Shown in pieces: positions 41,040 to 52,296 of a DNA stretch of 64,000 bases. The position numbers and the translations under genes are program-made. The DNA comes from Isoetes taiwanensis. Taxonomy: Eukaryota; Streptophyta; Lycopodiopsida; Isoetales; Isoetaceae. How positions within the stretch are numbered: the first letter of the stretch is position 1; the number at the start of each line of letters is the position of its first letter. Location: positions 9,990,099-10,054,098 of the forward strand of contig JAJEKV010000032.1 in NCBI GenBank assembly GCA_021234155.1, read 5' to 3'. The notes beneath the pieces are model-generated. The model had not been told where the DNA came from. It saw nothing but the letters and a program-made list of their open reading frames with translations, and made no database searches.

Positions 41040-43025
41040 TCTGAATTGTATAACACTGATAGTCCAAGTGATATTGGTTGTGAAGGCGATCCGGTACCAA
41101 TATTTACAATAGCAGATGTGGAACACGCTTTGAAACGCATGGCAAATGGAAGAGCTAAAGACTCATATGGGATGTGCTCAGAATTGTTTAAATGGGGTGG
41201 GCATCAATTGCACCTAGTTTTAGTGGAAATATGCAATGAAGCTTTGCTTGCAAGAAGATTCCCAAGAGAATGGAGCACAAACAGAGTAGTGCCGATTCAC
41301 AAAAATGGTAGCAAAGACGATGTCAGGAATTACATGACAGTTCTGATAAGTAATGTTTTTGCAAAACTATTTGCTTCCATGCTGGAAAACAAACTGACAA
41401 CATGGGCAGATGAACACGATGAGAGGGCATATGGGCAAGCGGGATTTAGGAGTCAGCACTCTACATTAGACCATCTTGTGGCCTTAAGAGTTATCGCAGA
41501 AGGAGCAAAAGGTTCAGGAAACAAACGCTACTTTGCATTTGTTGACTTAACAAAAGCATTCGATCGAATACAAAGAAAAGACATAGCGGCTCGACTTGAA
41601 ATGCTCCAGGTACCTACTGAGTTAAGGAATGCTGTTTCATGCTTATATAAAGAAGTTTTGGTTGAGTTGTCATTTCCCTTTAATGGATCAGACCAAATTG
41701 CAAACACTATAGGTGTCAAACAAGGGTGCCCGTGTTCGCCTACACTTTTTGGTTTGTGTATAGACGAACTAGAAAATTGGATGACCAGATTAGGTGGATT
41801 GGGAGCCCGGCTGGGGAAATTTGTCATAAAAATTACTGTTGTTTGCCGACGATATTGTATTAATATCTAGGTCAACAGAAGGTCTGCAGCGTCATTTGGA
41901 TGTCCTGAAGGAGTTTTGTGACAGTAAAAAGATGGAGGTTAATGTGAATAAATCCAAAATTGTGGTGGTTGGAGGAAAGGATGAAACTGATTTTAAGGTT
42001 GGTGATACGACCCTAGAAAAGGTCTCAGAGTATAAATACTTGGGGATTGAGTTCTCCAATAATTACAAATGGAATGCAACAGCAATAAAAAGAGCATCAG
42101 GTGGGTTGAGAACTCTATATAGCATGCTAAACATATGCCGAGCCAATAATTTCTTACATTGGAAATTAAGGAGAATGCTCTACGGAGTAAAAATCAGATC
42201 TGTGGTGTTATATGGAAGCCCAGTCTGGGGGCCTGGTTTGTCACAAAAGAGCTGGGAAAAAATAGAAAAAGTGCAAAAACGATTCCTATTAGAGGAACTT
42301 GGTGTAAAACCCTTGAGACACCATATCACATGATGCTTGCCAAAAGCAGTTTTTTTCCTCTAGAACTGGAGGCATTGTGTCACACGGTGACATATGTGAA
42401 CAGGATTAGGGCCATGCCAGATGATAGACTTCCTCATCAAGCGCTCATCCAATCTCAATATAGTGGCTGGTTTGCAGATGTGGTGAAATGGACTAAGAAG
42501 TGGATCGGAGATGCTGAATGGCCAACCATAACCAGTTTTCAGGAGGTACGTAAGTACATTACAGAAACAGCTGTTAAAAGTCTATGGATGCTTGATGAAA
42601 GTTCTGATAAAAAGAAGCACTACTATATGATGCATATTAATCCGATGCATGAGTATAAGGAACAAGACTATTTACTCTCACAAATTAGCAGACGGAACAG
42701 GATTCTCATATCTCGAGTCAGGCTTTCATCTCATCATTTACACATTGAAACGGGTAGATGGGATGGGACACCAACACACCAGAGGTTTTGTTATAGTTGT
42801 TTGGAGCTAGAAGTTGAAACAGAGGAACATGCACTTCTATACTGTCCAGCATATGCACATATACGTGCTAAGCATAATATTGATGTTACAGATTTATATT
42901 CATTTTTTAACCTACCACCGTGTAATCTGAGCACCTATATAAAAGAGGTTTTTAAAGAAAGAGAGGAGATTTTAGAGCTTTTTATACATGCTCATTTGAT
43001 TGAAGCCAGTGGTGCACTAGACTAG
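41040..43025 (+). pseudogene. LINE reverse transcriptase and C-terminal region
   Basis: Fingers MANGRAKDSYGMCSELFKW, VVPIHKNGSKDDVRNY, GFRSQHSTLDHLVALR; motif A FVDLTKAFDRI; motif B GVKQGCPCSPTLFGL (to about 41755); motif C LFADDIVLIS near 41845, reached by a frameshift; thumb KYLGIEF and VVLYGSPVWGPG. After a second shift (about 42300) come LLYCPAYAHIRAKH and a Cys/His pattern C-x2-C...H-x4-C. Catalytic Asp residues are preserved. Confidence 0.8.
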
Positions 43026-43117
43026 TGCTTTGAACATGTTGTAAATTTTGCCATAGAGGCCTGGGGGCCTAAATGGCTTGATCAATATATTTAAATTAAA
43101 TTAAATTAACATGTTCC

Positions 43118-43195
43118 AGAGACCTTGATGTTGCAAACCTTGTTGCCTACGACATTAGAGACCTTGATGTTGCAAACCTTGTTGCCTACGACATT
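43118..43195. repeat. 39-bp perfect tandem pair
   Basis: Units 43118-43156 and 43157-43195 are identical (AGAGACCTTGATGTTGC ... TACGACATT). It begins ten bases after the LINE tail. Confidence 0.9.
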
Positions 43196-43245
43196 AAAGC
43201 AATCCATAGTGCCTTTGACACCAGCTGGTTCTATACCTTGTTGTG

Positions 43246-43781
43246 AATCGCATCGATCCGAGACATCGGATCGCCATTCTAGAATGGGACGAGCATGCAT
43301 GTCATGCATGCATGCGGGCGGCGCATGCCCGTTTTGGGTTGGGAGTTCGCTATTTCAGGCGTGTTTCTGCATCCACGTCTCATCGGCGCTTCCTCTTCTC
43401 TCAGCAGTACCTTATTCTCTTTGAATTGTTTCCAGGCAGGGGAGGGGCTTCTTCCTGCCTGGTTTAGCCAATTTGGCGTATCTTTCTTGTTATCCTTTAC
43501 TGGCCTTTGGCCTCGTCCTGTGACCTCGTCCTTGATCCTAGTTTGTAAGGAAGTTCTCTGGTAGTCGGGCGCTTTGTTGGTTTCTTGCGAGTCCCATTCT
43601 AGAATCGCATCGATCCGAGACATCGGATCGCCATTCTAGAATGGGACGAGCATGCATGTCATGCATGCATGCGGGCGGCGCATGCCCGTTTTGGGTTGGG
43701 AGTTCGCTATTTCAGGCGTGTTTCTGCATCCACGTCTCATCGGCGCTTCCTCTTCTCTCGTGATACCTTATTCTCTTTGAA
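43246..43781. repeat. Direct repeat of about 180 bp in two copies
   Basis: Copies at 43246-43425 and 43603-43781, offset 357 bp, nearly identical. Each contains the inverted repeat CGATCCGA-GACA-TCGGATCG, a CATGCATG-rich stretch and a TTCTAGAA site. Frames read through both but show no known protein. Confidence 0.85.
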
Positions 43782-44274
43782 CCCACCCTCCCCCCTTCTT
43801 TGTTTATTGTACAAGTTTTGTTTATCATGTTTTCCACCCATTTGGGTGATGCTTTTCTCCACATTTGGGTGATGCTATTCTCTGGTATGTTTCTCGTTTG
43901 TTGTGTTGGTGATGTGCGTGTGCAGGTTGGCGGCGGCATCCGTTCGACTTCTCCCATCGCGGGGTTTTGGGGGCGATTCTATGCCCCTTACGTTTGTCTA
44001 AGCCCCTTGCGAAGGCTTATCACTAGGGTTTTTCCTCGAAAACCCGAAAGGGTGGGGTTTTTTAATCCGGTGATAAGCTTTCGGCGGTACATCGACCACT
44101 CATCTATTAGCATTGTATTTGTTTTGGGGTCCAAATGATATAATTGGATTTTCTCTTTATTTTTCGTGGGTAGTTCGCATGTGTGCGGCTACCCACTGTC
44201 CACCATTGTAGAAAATCTGCTGAGATGAATGAGAAGCCGCTTTGTTGGTTTCTTGCGAGTCCCATTCTAGAATG
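43782..44274. other. Spacer between duplicated blocks, with a hairpin
   Basis: ATTTGGGTGATGCT is repeated near 43841 and 43863. At about 44010-44080 arms GGCTTATCAC and GTGATAAGC bracket a G/T-rich loop. The last 35 bases repeat the block at 43570-43604 (GCTTTGTTGGTTTCTTGCG). Confidence 0.5.
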
Positions 44275-44583
44275 ATGCTTTATTATTGGCTCCTTAAATC
44301 TAGCCGGCAACAAAAATACCCTATTGCAAAATATTGCAAAGTTGCAACCCGAGCTCGATCTTTGCCTAGACCACGAAGTTTACTAATGTTACACTATAGT
44401 ATAGGCAATCCATAGTGCCTTTGACACCAGCTGGTTCTCTACCTTGTTGTGAATTATGCTTTATTATTGGCTCCTTAAATTTAGCCGGCAGCAAAAATAC
44501 CCTATTGCAAAATATTGCAAAGTTGCAACCCGAGCTCGATCTTTGCCTAGACCACGAAATTTACTACGGTTACACTATAGTAT
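44275..44583. repeat. 181-bp tandem repeat
   Basis: ATGCTTTATTATTGGCTCC begins at 44275 and again at 44456; the copies run to about 44402 and 44583. The linker between them (44404-44453) is itself a copy of 43199-43247 (CAATCCATAGTGCC...). So the pieces of this zone were shuffled and duplicated together. Confidence 0.85.
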
Positions 44584-45224
44584 CTGTGACGGTCCCTAAA
44601 TTCAGAAAAGTATTTTCTTAACTTTGTATAAAACATTTCCAAGTTCCAATAGTTGGCGGCAATGTCCACACTTCAGAACCCCCAATATGTCTGTTTTTCC
44701 AATTTGGGCCCGCTATTTTTAGATTTTAAAATAAATACCAAGTTTAAGAATCCATAGGTGAGACGTGCCTTCTGTGATCGAATTTCTTGTGCTAGTTTTG
44801 TGCTGTAAGACCATCACTGATCTTAACGAAAACCCAGAGAATCGTTGATTCATACATTATGGGACCATATGCAGCAGGAACACAAAACCCTCGCAATGCT
44901 TCCTCCAATATCTGTTTAATAGTCATGGGCAAACGTTCCCAATGGATCTTTATGGATTCCAAGCCTTGAATTTAAGCTTGGGCCTACCAATGTATCCTGT
45001 ATGCAATGAAAGCACCAACATGAATCCCATAATCTTTTCCTTCATGTATGTTGTTTGGACCCCATCTTCAGCTTTGAATCAGTAGCTCACTGCTACAGTT
45101 GGAACTTCCATCAAAGTTCATCTGGAGATCCCTATCCCAACGATATTTCTGATCTGTGCTAATCGTTAGTACTGTTACTTAGCTTTGTTGCATAAATACC
45201 TGCATGTCAATATCTGCATAGATA
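44584..45224 (-). other. Region downstream of the PPR gene, with E-motif remnant
   Basis: On the minus strand the first 70 bases past the PPR stop, in the next frame, read CSAGYVLMANIYADIDMQ, the E motif expected after the last PPR unit, then reach CAG|GTATTT, a possible splice donor. Nothing resembling an E+ or DYW domain follows down to 44600. Confidence 0.5.
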
Positions 45225-47609
45225 TTAGCCATGAGTACATAACCAGCAGAGCAGTAAGAACCCATTAAGACAAGTCGTTACATCACCATGCATCCGACAA
45301 GCACTAAGCAGCGACATCCAACTGCTTGTATCAGTTTGTGTAGCTATGCCCAATAGATCCTCTGCCTCAGCAAGGCACCCGGCACGACCTAGGAGATCAA
45401 CAATGCAATTACAATGTAAAATAGTCTGGCTGACACCATAACATTCTCCCATAGATACAAAATGCCAATGACCATCATCCAGTAAGCCTGCATGACTGCA
45501 GGCAATCAGAATACTAGTAAATGATGATTCATCTGGCTTTACGCCTTCCTGTTGCATTCTTTGAAAGCATTCTAGAAAAAGAGCACCTTCGCCATGCTGG
45601 GCATATGCTGTAACCATTGCATTCCAAAACACCACATCCCGAGTGGGGTACTGCTTAAAAAGTTTACTTGCCTCCTCTAGGCTCCCACATTTGGCATACA
45701 TATTAACCAGCGCACTCCCAATGACTATATCTGAGGCAAACTCAGATCTGACAATGTGATGGTGGATGACCTTCCCCTTCTCCATTGCTCCTAAAACAGA
45801 ACATGCTTTTATAATTGTCAAATATGTTAAATCATCTGGATGTATATCCTTATTTTGCAGCTTTTCGAAACATTCTATTGCTTGAACATACTTTTCATGC
45901 TGAGTATATCCTGCTATAATTACATTCCATGATATGACATTGCGACTTGGCAACCTTTCAAAGATATTGCATGCTTCTTCTAGGCAACCAAATTTTACAT
46001 ACATATCAACCAAACTGCTCCCCACAGCAACATCTAATTGCAGGCCACCTTTAACAATTTCATTATGTATGAACTTACCTTGGTCTACTGCCCCTACCTC
46101 TGCACATGCCTTCAGGACACTAGCAATTATAATTTCATTTGGCTTCAAGCCTGTCGCTTGCATTTTATCAAAACATTCTAAAGCTAAACATCCCTCTCCA
46201 TGTTGAGCATATGCTGCAATTACTGCACCCCATGACACTATGTTTGGCTGGATACCTTCCAGCCTCATCCTTTCCATGCATTCTAGGGCTGAGAAATATT
46301 CTCCATGCAGTGCATATCCTGCAATCATTGCATTCCATGAAACTACATTTTTATTAAATAACATGTAAAATACTTGGCATGCCTCCTCCAAACTTCCACA
46401 TTTAGCATACATATCTACTAGAGCACTGCCCAGAGGAGAACTTGGCAGGAGTTTGCTTTTAATTAACTTGATATGGATAAGCCTGCCCTCTCCTATTAAA
46501 GCTATACTAGTGCAAGCTTTTAGGGCATTCAAAAAGGTAACTTCATTTTGTTTCACGCCTTCCTGTTCCATCTTCTCAAAGCATTCTAGAGCTGGAAGAC
46601 CATCACCATTTTGGGCATATGCTCCCACCATTGCATTCCACGACACAACGTCTCGATCTTGCGAACGTTCAAAGACATTGCATGACTCTTCTGGACTGCA
46701 ACACTTGGCATACATATCAATAAGGGAGCTGCTCACAGAAGCAACTGATTGCAGTCCACGCTTCATAATCTCTTCATGCATGGTCCTCCCATGCTCCAAT
46801 GATCCTATGTTAGAACATGCTTTCAAGGTGCTCAGAAAGGTAACATCATCTGCATGTATGCATCTCTCCTGCATCATATGAAAACAATTGAGAGCTAGAG
46901 AACCTTCTCCATGCTGAACATATCCTGCAATCATTGTATTCCATGAGACCACATCCTGATTTGGCATGTTGTAAAAAATGTTACATGCCTCTTCCAAACT
47001 CCAACACTTAGCATACATATCCATTAAGGAATTTCCCAGAGCACTGTCATGTTCAATGCCACTTTCAGTCATCCCATGATGAATGACTCTTCCTTGCAAA
47101 AGAGATTTGCTACCTGCACAAGCCCTGAGGATAGCACAGGAAATATATTTGTCGCTTTTCGCGCCCATAGACAACATCCTATAGTATAATTGAAGGGAAG
47201 TTTCAGATTGTCCAAGTTTGCCATTTGCAGAAAGAACTGCAGCCCATGAATGAGCACTTGGTTCTGAAATCTTATCAAATGCTCTGTTTGCTTCAAACAA
47301 GCTTCCATGGTAAGAGAATAGACGAATGAGGTGGTCACCCAGAACGGGCACTGACTCCAGACCATTGTTAACCAAAACATACTGCACCTTCCTCCCATAC
47401 TCTAAATCTTTACTTTTATCACAGGACTGAAGAAGCTTGTATGCAGCATCTCGTGTTAAGTGTAAAATATATTTATCGCAATCCAGTAACGCATATTTGG
47501 CTGAATTCTTCAAAAGAAATACTTGAATGCTTAAGAACGGGTAAGAAAAAAGAACAGAGATAAAAGTGTACCTGCATCCACTCGAGAAAGCTGTTCTATC
47601 CGCTTGCAT
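45225..47609 (-). CDS. PLS-class pentatricopeptide-repeat protein, C-terminus frameshifted
   Basis: The open frame reaches 47858, but upstream Met codons lie in odd hydrophobic sequence. The ATG at 47609 (MQADRTAFSS) gives 794 aa and is my choice, without certainty. About 20 PPR units run almost without a break, with the usual phrases SSLIDMYAKCCSPEESCNVF, DVVSWNAMVGAYAQNG, ALECFEKM, VTFLNALKAC and, last, CIVDLLGRAGCLAEAEDLLG and SWMSLLSACRMHGDV. Such proteins bind single-stranded organellar RNA one base per repeat; the PLS class with E/DYW domains does C-to-U editing. Here the frame ends straight after ACRMHGDV; the E motif continues in another frame. No DYW is present. Either pseudogenised at its end or spliced past the shift. 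Confidence 0.8.
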   Translation of the reverse strand: MQADRTAFSSGCRYTFISVLFSYPFLSIQVFLLKNSAKYALLDCDKYILHLTRDAAYKLLQSCDKSKDLEYGRKVQYVLVNNGLESVPVLGDHLIRLFSYHGSLFEANRAFDKISEPSAHSWAAVLSANGKLGQSETSLQLYYRMLSMGAKSDKYISCAILRACAGSKSLLQGRVIHHGMTESGIEHDSALGNSLMDMYAKCWSLEEACNIFYNMPNQDVVSWNTMIAGYVQHGEGSLALNCFHMMQERCIHADDVTFLSTLKACSNIGSLEHGRTMHEEIMKRGLQSVASVSSSLIDMYAKCCSPEESCNVFERSQDRDVVSWNAMVGAYAQNGDGLPALECFEKMEQEGVKQNEVTFLNALKACTSIALIGEGRLIHIKLIKSKLLPSSPLGSALVDMYAKCGSLEEACQVFYMLFNKNVVSWNAMIAGYALHGEYFSALECMERMRLEGIQPNIVSWGAVIAAYAQHGEGCLALECFDKMQATGLKPNEIIIASVLKACAEVGAVDQGKFIHNEIVKGGLQLDVAVGSSLVDMYVKFGCLEEACNIFERLPSRNVISWNVIIAGYTQHEKYVQAIECFEKLQNKDIHPDDLTYLTIIKACSVLGAMEKGKVIHHHIVRSEFASDIVIGSALVNMYAKCGSLEEASKLFKQYPTRDVVFWNAMVTAYAQHGEGALFLECFQRMQQEGVKPDESSFTSILIACSHAGLLDDGHWHFVSMGECYGVSQTILHCNCIVDLLGRAGCLAEAEDLLGIATQTDTSSWMSLLSACRMHGDVTTCLNGFLLLCWLCTHG

Positions 47610-50568
47610 TACGCTGCAGAAGCATCGCAATGCATGTCTCCACGATGCGATGTACCATGATTTCGACGAGAATACCGTAAGAAGAAAAAAAAATGGCAGG
47701 AAAAAAAGGGGGAAATAAAAAAAAACACTAGCCGAAAGCACGTTTGATTGGTGAATGATGCTTTGCCATGAAGTTACATCATGCCACATTTGCGTTATTC
47801 TATTGGACATATGACATACACACCACACCAACATTGCTTTGCTGCATCCTGCACCCAACTACCTGACATTGAATGCGGCTCTAGACATGTTTGTTCTAGG
47901 ACTAGTGTGTATGAAAAGATGTCCAACAATTTCGTTGGAGGTCCCGTCGAGGATTTATCTTTAGGTTTTTCTCGAACCCAAAAGGGCGAGATTTTATCCT
48001 GACTATGAACTTTTATTAGTTGCCTCCATGACCTCCCTTTACATATTATATGTCATCTTCCTCGCGGGTCAGCAATGTTCCTACGGCTGGTTCCATCATA
48101 ATCATATATTTTTGGCAGAGGTCGGTTAATATTACGGCCTCCGAGCCAACCATCCTCTATGAACATTCCTAACAAATTGTAGATTGCTGCTGTGAGGAAT
48201 GACATGCCCATCTATCGGCTGATTTTTTTGTGTTCATTGTGGGTTCCTCAATAAAATGTGCTTGGACAAGTGATCTCCTACATGCTTTCTTGCTAACATC
48301 GCAGGTTCATGGGTTTTGAATGATACAAAAAGCGAGAGACAAAGCTTGGTAGATTAGAATATAATCTGGGGCAAAACCAAGAACATTACGATATAGAAAA
48401 AAGAAAATGCAAGCAAATAGAAATTGTTTTTGCAGGTAGCACAAGATTGAAATGCCTAATGCATGCAAAATAAGAAGGCATCATCTAGAGCTTCAAATTA
48501 GGGGGGTTCCTCTCCAGAATTTCTGATTAAAGTTGGAAAAATCCAATTTTTAAAGTAGATGCCGAAAAATTTCCGGTCCAAATTTTGAAAAATCTTTGTT
48601 AAGGCTGCATCCCCATTAGTCTGTTACGTCGCCCTACCTTTGCTTCGTGGCACGTCGTGACAAAAAGAGTTTGGTCGCATTATCTCTCCTCCAACCTGAT
48701 TTCGTCCTTCATGGCAATGGCAGCTTCAAAAAATTCAAAAGTGGGAGAGGTTCCCAATTGCCGAATTCAGAACCGGATTTGTCTTCTTGCTGAATTTGAC
48801 TACTCTTATAGTGAAGAGATCCATGACGATTTGTTTTTGCTATGATTTTAGGCTTAGGAGCACCAATTTGCATCGGGAATGGTTTTGACGCAAACGCCTT
48901 TGCTTTGCTTACATGGCAAAGCTCGGAGAACTGGATTCTACCCTAAATCCGACAAATTAAAGAACTTTTTTCTAAAAAAAAATCCAATAAGTAACAATAA
49001 AGCACTCCATTCTGCCGGTTTAAACAAAATCTATTCGAGGCTGGGGGAGAAATTACCCCATAGCTGATAGAAAATGAAAATGTGACGGAGTAGTACCCTC
49101 CCATCAAATATGTGTACCTAAGAATAAACACAAAAAGAAAAGAAAAAATTGCATTCCAATAGCACTCATTACATGTCATTGGAAAACAATAGAAATGAAA
49201 AGCTATTACTGTCATCTCAGTGAACCCCTCAAATATATAGGGGTTACATGCGACATAAAACCTCTCACACATAGGGGTTAGTCATGCGAGCCACTTGACA
49301 TAAAGCATCACGAAAAAATAAATGAAATATATGCAAGGGAGGATAGGAAGGGACACAAGAGACAACTAGAAATACTGCTCGGATCGATGGCATTATGAGG
49401 AAAAATGTTCCCTCCAGGTTATTACTTGAAGTTCGGGCAATGGCTTGCTCTAACGGGCTATCCAGAGTCTTACCCTAGGTAATGTCCCGTGAAGGAATAT
49501 TATTCCTAACTTTTCTAGTATCATGGCATGGGAGTATTTTTGGCTAAGGTGAATTCCGTCGTAAGCTTTCATGACCTTGACTATTTTCTCTCCTACAGAT
49601 TTGGTCCAATGCTTGTACTATTATTACCATCCTCATAAGGCATAAAATCCATCTTAAACCATGGTCCAGCAAATCTACATGTCTATTAAGTTTGTCATTT
49701 AGGAATGTTGCCTCTAGAGTCAAGCTTGTGATCACATAAAAGATTATCATGGACGACAATTGTTAGCCAATGTTCACATGGATATAAGTTTGGGTACATT
49801 GCAGTTAACATCTCCACCCATATACTCGATTCATAAATTTTTTCAAATTCCTATAGAAACACAAATGGATGATTAGTAAGCAAGTAGCACAACGATCGGA
49901 CTGCTTATCATATACAGATTATTCACGTGGAAAGTGACAAAATGGCAACGATCTAAATAGCTATTTGGAAATTCCTTAGCTAGTGGAAAATCTATTTTTT
50001 CAAGGAGAACTATGTATTAGGGAATCACTGTCACGAGAGAATTATGTCGAGTAATTTTTGAGGTGTCTTTGGTAGATGAGGCGGTGCATGAGCAATGAAG
50101 CAGCAAGTGCACCGCCTAGTTTGGCGACACTGCTGAGGAAATCTCAACATTTACTTTTGAGTTGCGATAATTCCTTGACATAATAAATGTCAGCTTCAAA
50201 TTATGAAAGAAACAGTCAATTCCCCTTCTTTCAGGTCTGCAGTCATCTTGGTGCGAAATCAAAGTTTTCTTTTCCAAAATTCTTCCAAATAAAATTGTCG
50301 ATATGATGATTTGGTGTGCCAGAACTGAAACTAGATTCTGAAGTCCCATTTGGAGGTCGCAGAAGGTCTATAAAAGAAAAAATCCTATTTTGCCAGAACA
50401 CTGGAAATAAAAGACAACAAGGAAATGAGTACCTCAATTCTACGAAAAGATGATGTAGAGCAAACCCTTTCTGCTTAGACTCGTCCATGGATGAAATGGC
50501 CATCTAAAAGGTTCACAATAAGTCTGTTCTTAATCTTTCCTCTTCTTATTTTTGCTCAATGAAGTAAA
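47610..50568. other. Long spacer without a recognised gene
   Basis: Holds the presumptive promoter of the PPR gene (T/A-rich, 47680-47760). Around 47960-48000 GTTTTTCTCGAACCC resembles 44027-44045. Frames at 48657-48845, 48943-49272 and 50243-50503 are unrecognised; the last (SFSSGTPNHHIDNFIWKNFG) looks least random but has no supporting context. No repeats of note. Confidence 0.4.
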
Positions 50569-50875
50569 TGTTGGACAACAAATCAGCTATGGTGCTGATA
50601 TAAACCTGCATCACAAAGTGAGCTAAATGGAAGCAAGAATAGAAGAAACACAACAGGATTAGAATGGGAACAATCTCATTGTTCTCTGTATTGCATGTAA
50701 TATATAGCTATATGGAATAAAGGGCACTGAACAACCAAAATAGAAGGCCAACAGCCAGAGATGTACATGATGTACGCTAATGTATACAAATGTCCTCTAA
50801 TGTATTGCAGCAATGTATATAATATATTGCGACAATGTATCTAGTGTATTCTAATATAAAGCTTAAATTTTGACA
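50569..50875 (-). repeat. Copia 3' LTR
   Basis: 307 bp, TGTTGG...TGACA on the plus strand, aligned end to end with 55604-55927 (shared ATATAAACCTGCATCACAAA, ATCTCATTGTTCTCTGTATT, AGATGTACATGATGTAC). Preceded on the minus strand by a purine tract (AACTTGAAAGGAAAG, 50890-50876). Confidence 0.9.
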
Positions 50876-50939
50876 CTTTCCTTTCAAGTTAGACAGTCTG
50901 AAGCTACTACAATGGTATAATACCAAGTGCTAATCTACA

Positions 50940-51330
50940 CTATACAAACTTTTGTGTACCCAGTGGCTTAGTAAAGATATTTGCAACCATTGCACCAGTC
51001 GGCAAATAGATCAATGAAATGATTGTTTTCTCCACTAGATCACGAACATAATGATAATGAATTGAAATGTGCTTTATCCAAGGATGATGTCCTGGTCGCT
51101 CTGCCATTTTCATGCAACTTTGTTTGTCCACGTAGGCATAAATAGACTGCTACGGAGAAATACCAACATCATTAAGCAAGTGATCATACCAAACAAGATC
51201 TGCAACTCCATTAGATAAGGCAATGTATTCTACCTCTGCTGAAGATCGGGGTACAACAGGTTGCTTTTTGTTGTTCCACTCTACTGCTCTCTTATAAAAC
51301 ATGCATGTGCTACCTGCAGTGCAGTGAGAA
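50940..51330 (-). pseudogene. Copia RNase H
   Basis: Reads DKQSCMKMAERPGHHPWIKH, then IHYHYVRDLVE and TGAMVANIFTKPL, the standard copia RNase H ending (DNxSCIxMAxNPxxHxRTKHI...HFVRE...ADIFTKxL). Upstream, out of frame, lies the SSAEAEYxALS region (51210-51260). Non-functional. Confidence 0.8.
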
Positions 51331-51622
51331 TCCCTGTTATTGCCCCAATTGCATCAGTAAATGCATGAAGACTTGCTGATCCATTATCACAGTAACAGAT
51401 CCCATACTCTTTTGTTCCTTGCAAATAGCGAAGAACACGCTTGGTTAGCTGTCAGCTCAATGCAATCATAGCAAAACAAAGATCAAGTCGCGTTATGATC
51501 ATGCGATACATCAAGCTCCCAAAAAGCTATCTATATGGTAGAGAAGATGACTGTAGATTATCACAAGCAGGGTCATTTTTAAATAATTAGAGACCAGCTT
51601 CCGTTGGCATGGAGACAGGCTT

Positions 51623-52237
51623 TAGTGTTTTTCTATTGACACACTTTCCAAAATTTAGTGTGCAATTGACACACTAAATTTCTAAATTTAGTGTTTTTCT
51701 ATTTCTAAATTCCTTGCATCTCATTTGACGCATTTTGAACACCATTGACACTCTTCTTTTTAAGCTATCTAATAAAGAGTTGCTTTTATCTTCAGTAATA
51801 ATTGAAATAAAAAATTGAATTTGAAAATTGGCTAAGATTAAATAGTAATATAATGACACATGTATAAGACTTTATGAAATAGAAATTAACTTAATATCCT
51901 TATTTCACCTTGTTTATCACGATAGATTATAGATTTCATGCCACTCAATACATGGAAAGATTGATGTATGTAAGAATTTTGCCATGTAATTAAAATTAGT
52001 GCATAGTATCCACACATAGGAATAAATTTACATGTAGGTAGCCATGTAAGCTATTAGGCACTTATTATTTTTTTACGCACTCTACATTTTATGGTATATT
52101 AAATGACATATTTCAAACTTTTTGAAGTCTCTTTTAGAACTAAACTGCCTCTTTTGACACACTTCCCCGAGAAACATGTCACTTTGACATACTTTTTTTG
52201 CCATTGACACCCTCTAGGGTGTCAAATTCCCACACTA
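51623..52237. mobile_element. 615-bp insertion with inverted ends inside the copia RT
   Basis: Interrupts copia between FAEFLLEQFCML (52300-52245) and KPVSMPTEAG (51620-51590), which would be adjacent in an intact RT. Left end TAGTGTTTTTCTATTGACAC, right end (complement) TAGTGTGGGAATTTGACACC: imperfect terminal inverted repeats of about 20 bp. The interior repeats TTGACAC and AAATTTAGTG and has no coding capacity. Probably a non-autonomous DNA transposon; superfamily (hAT or mariner-like) undecided. Confidence 0.65.
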
Positions 52238-52296
52238 CTCTAGCATGCAAAATTGCTCAAGCAAAAATTCAGCAAACCCAGGTTGACTGATATGAA

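Larger units (their letters stand above)
39301..43108 (+). mobile_element. Non-L1-type LINE, nearly full-length, inactivated
   Basis: ORF1 (39301-39980), a 50-bp gap, then ORF2 with an endonuclease (40028-41005), RT (about 41040-42300) and a C-terminal zinc-finger-like region (about 42680-42880). The 3' trailer ends in a short TTAAA repeat (about 43090-43107). Frameshifts near 39945, 41830 and 42300 and a gap between the endonuclease and RT disable it. The ORF1 type and the RT sequence differ from the L1 copies in this window. The antisense fragment nested at 2191-2706 belongs to a related family. The clade (I-, Dualen/RandI- or CR1-like) cannot be fixed by eye. Confidence 0.85.

Noticed and set aside
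47610-47858. N-terminal 83 residues of the PPR open frame
   Set aside because: The first codon is not ATG and the segment is an odd hydrophobic, Phe-rich stretch; the ATG at 47609 is a more sensible start.
51623-52237. CACTA-type transposon because of TAGTG/CACTA at the ends
   Set aside because: The orientation is the reverse of CACTA elements, which begin with CACTA and end with TAGTG; class left open.
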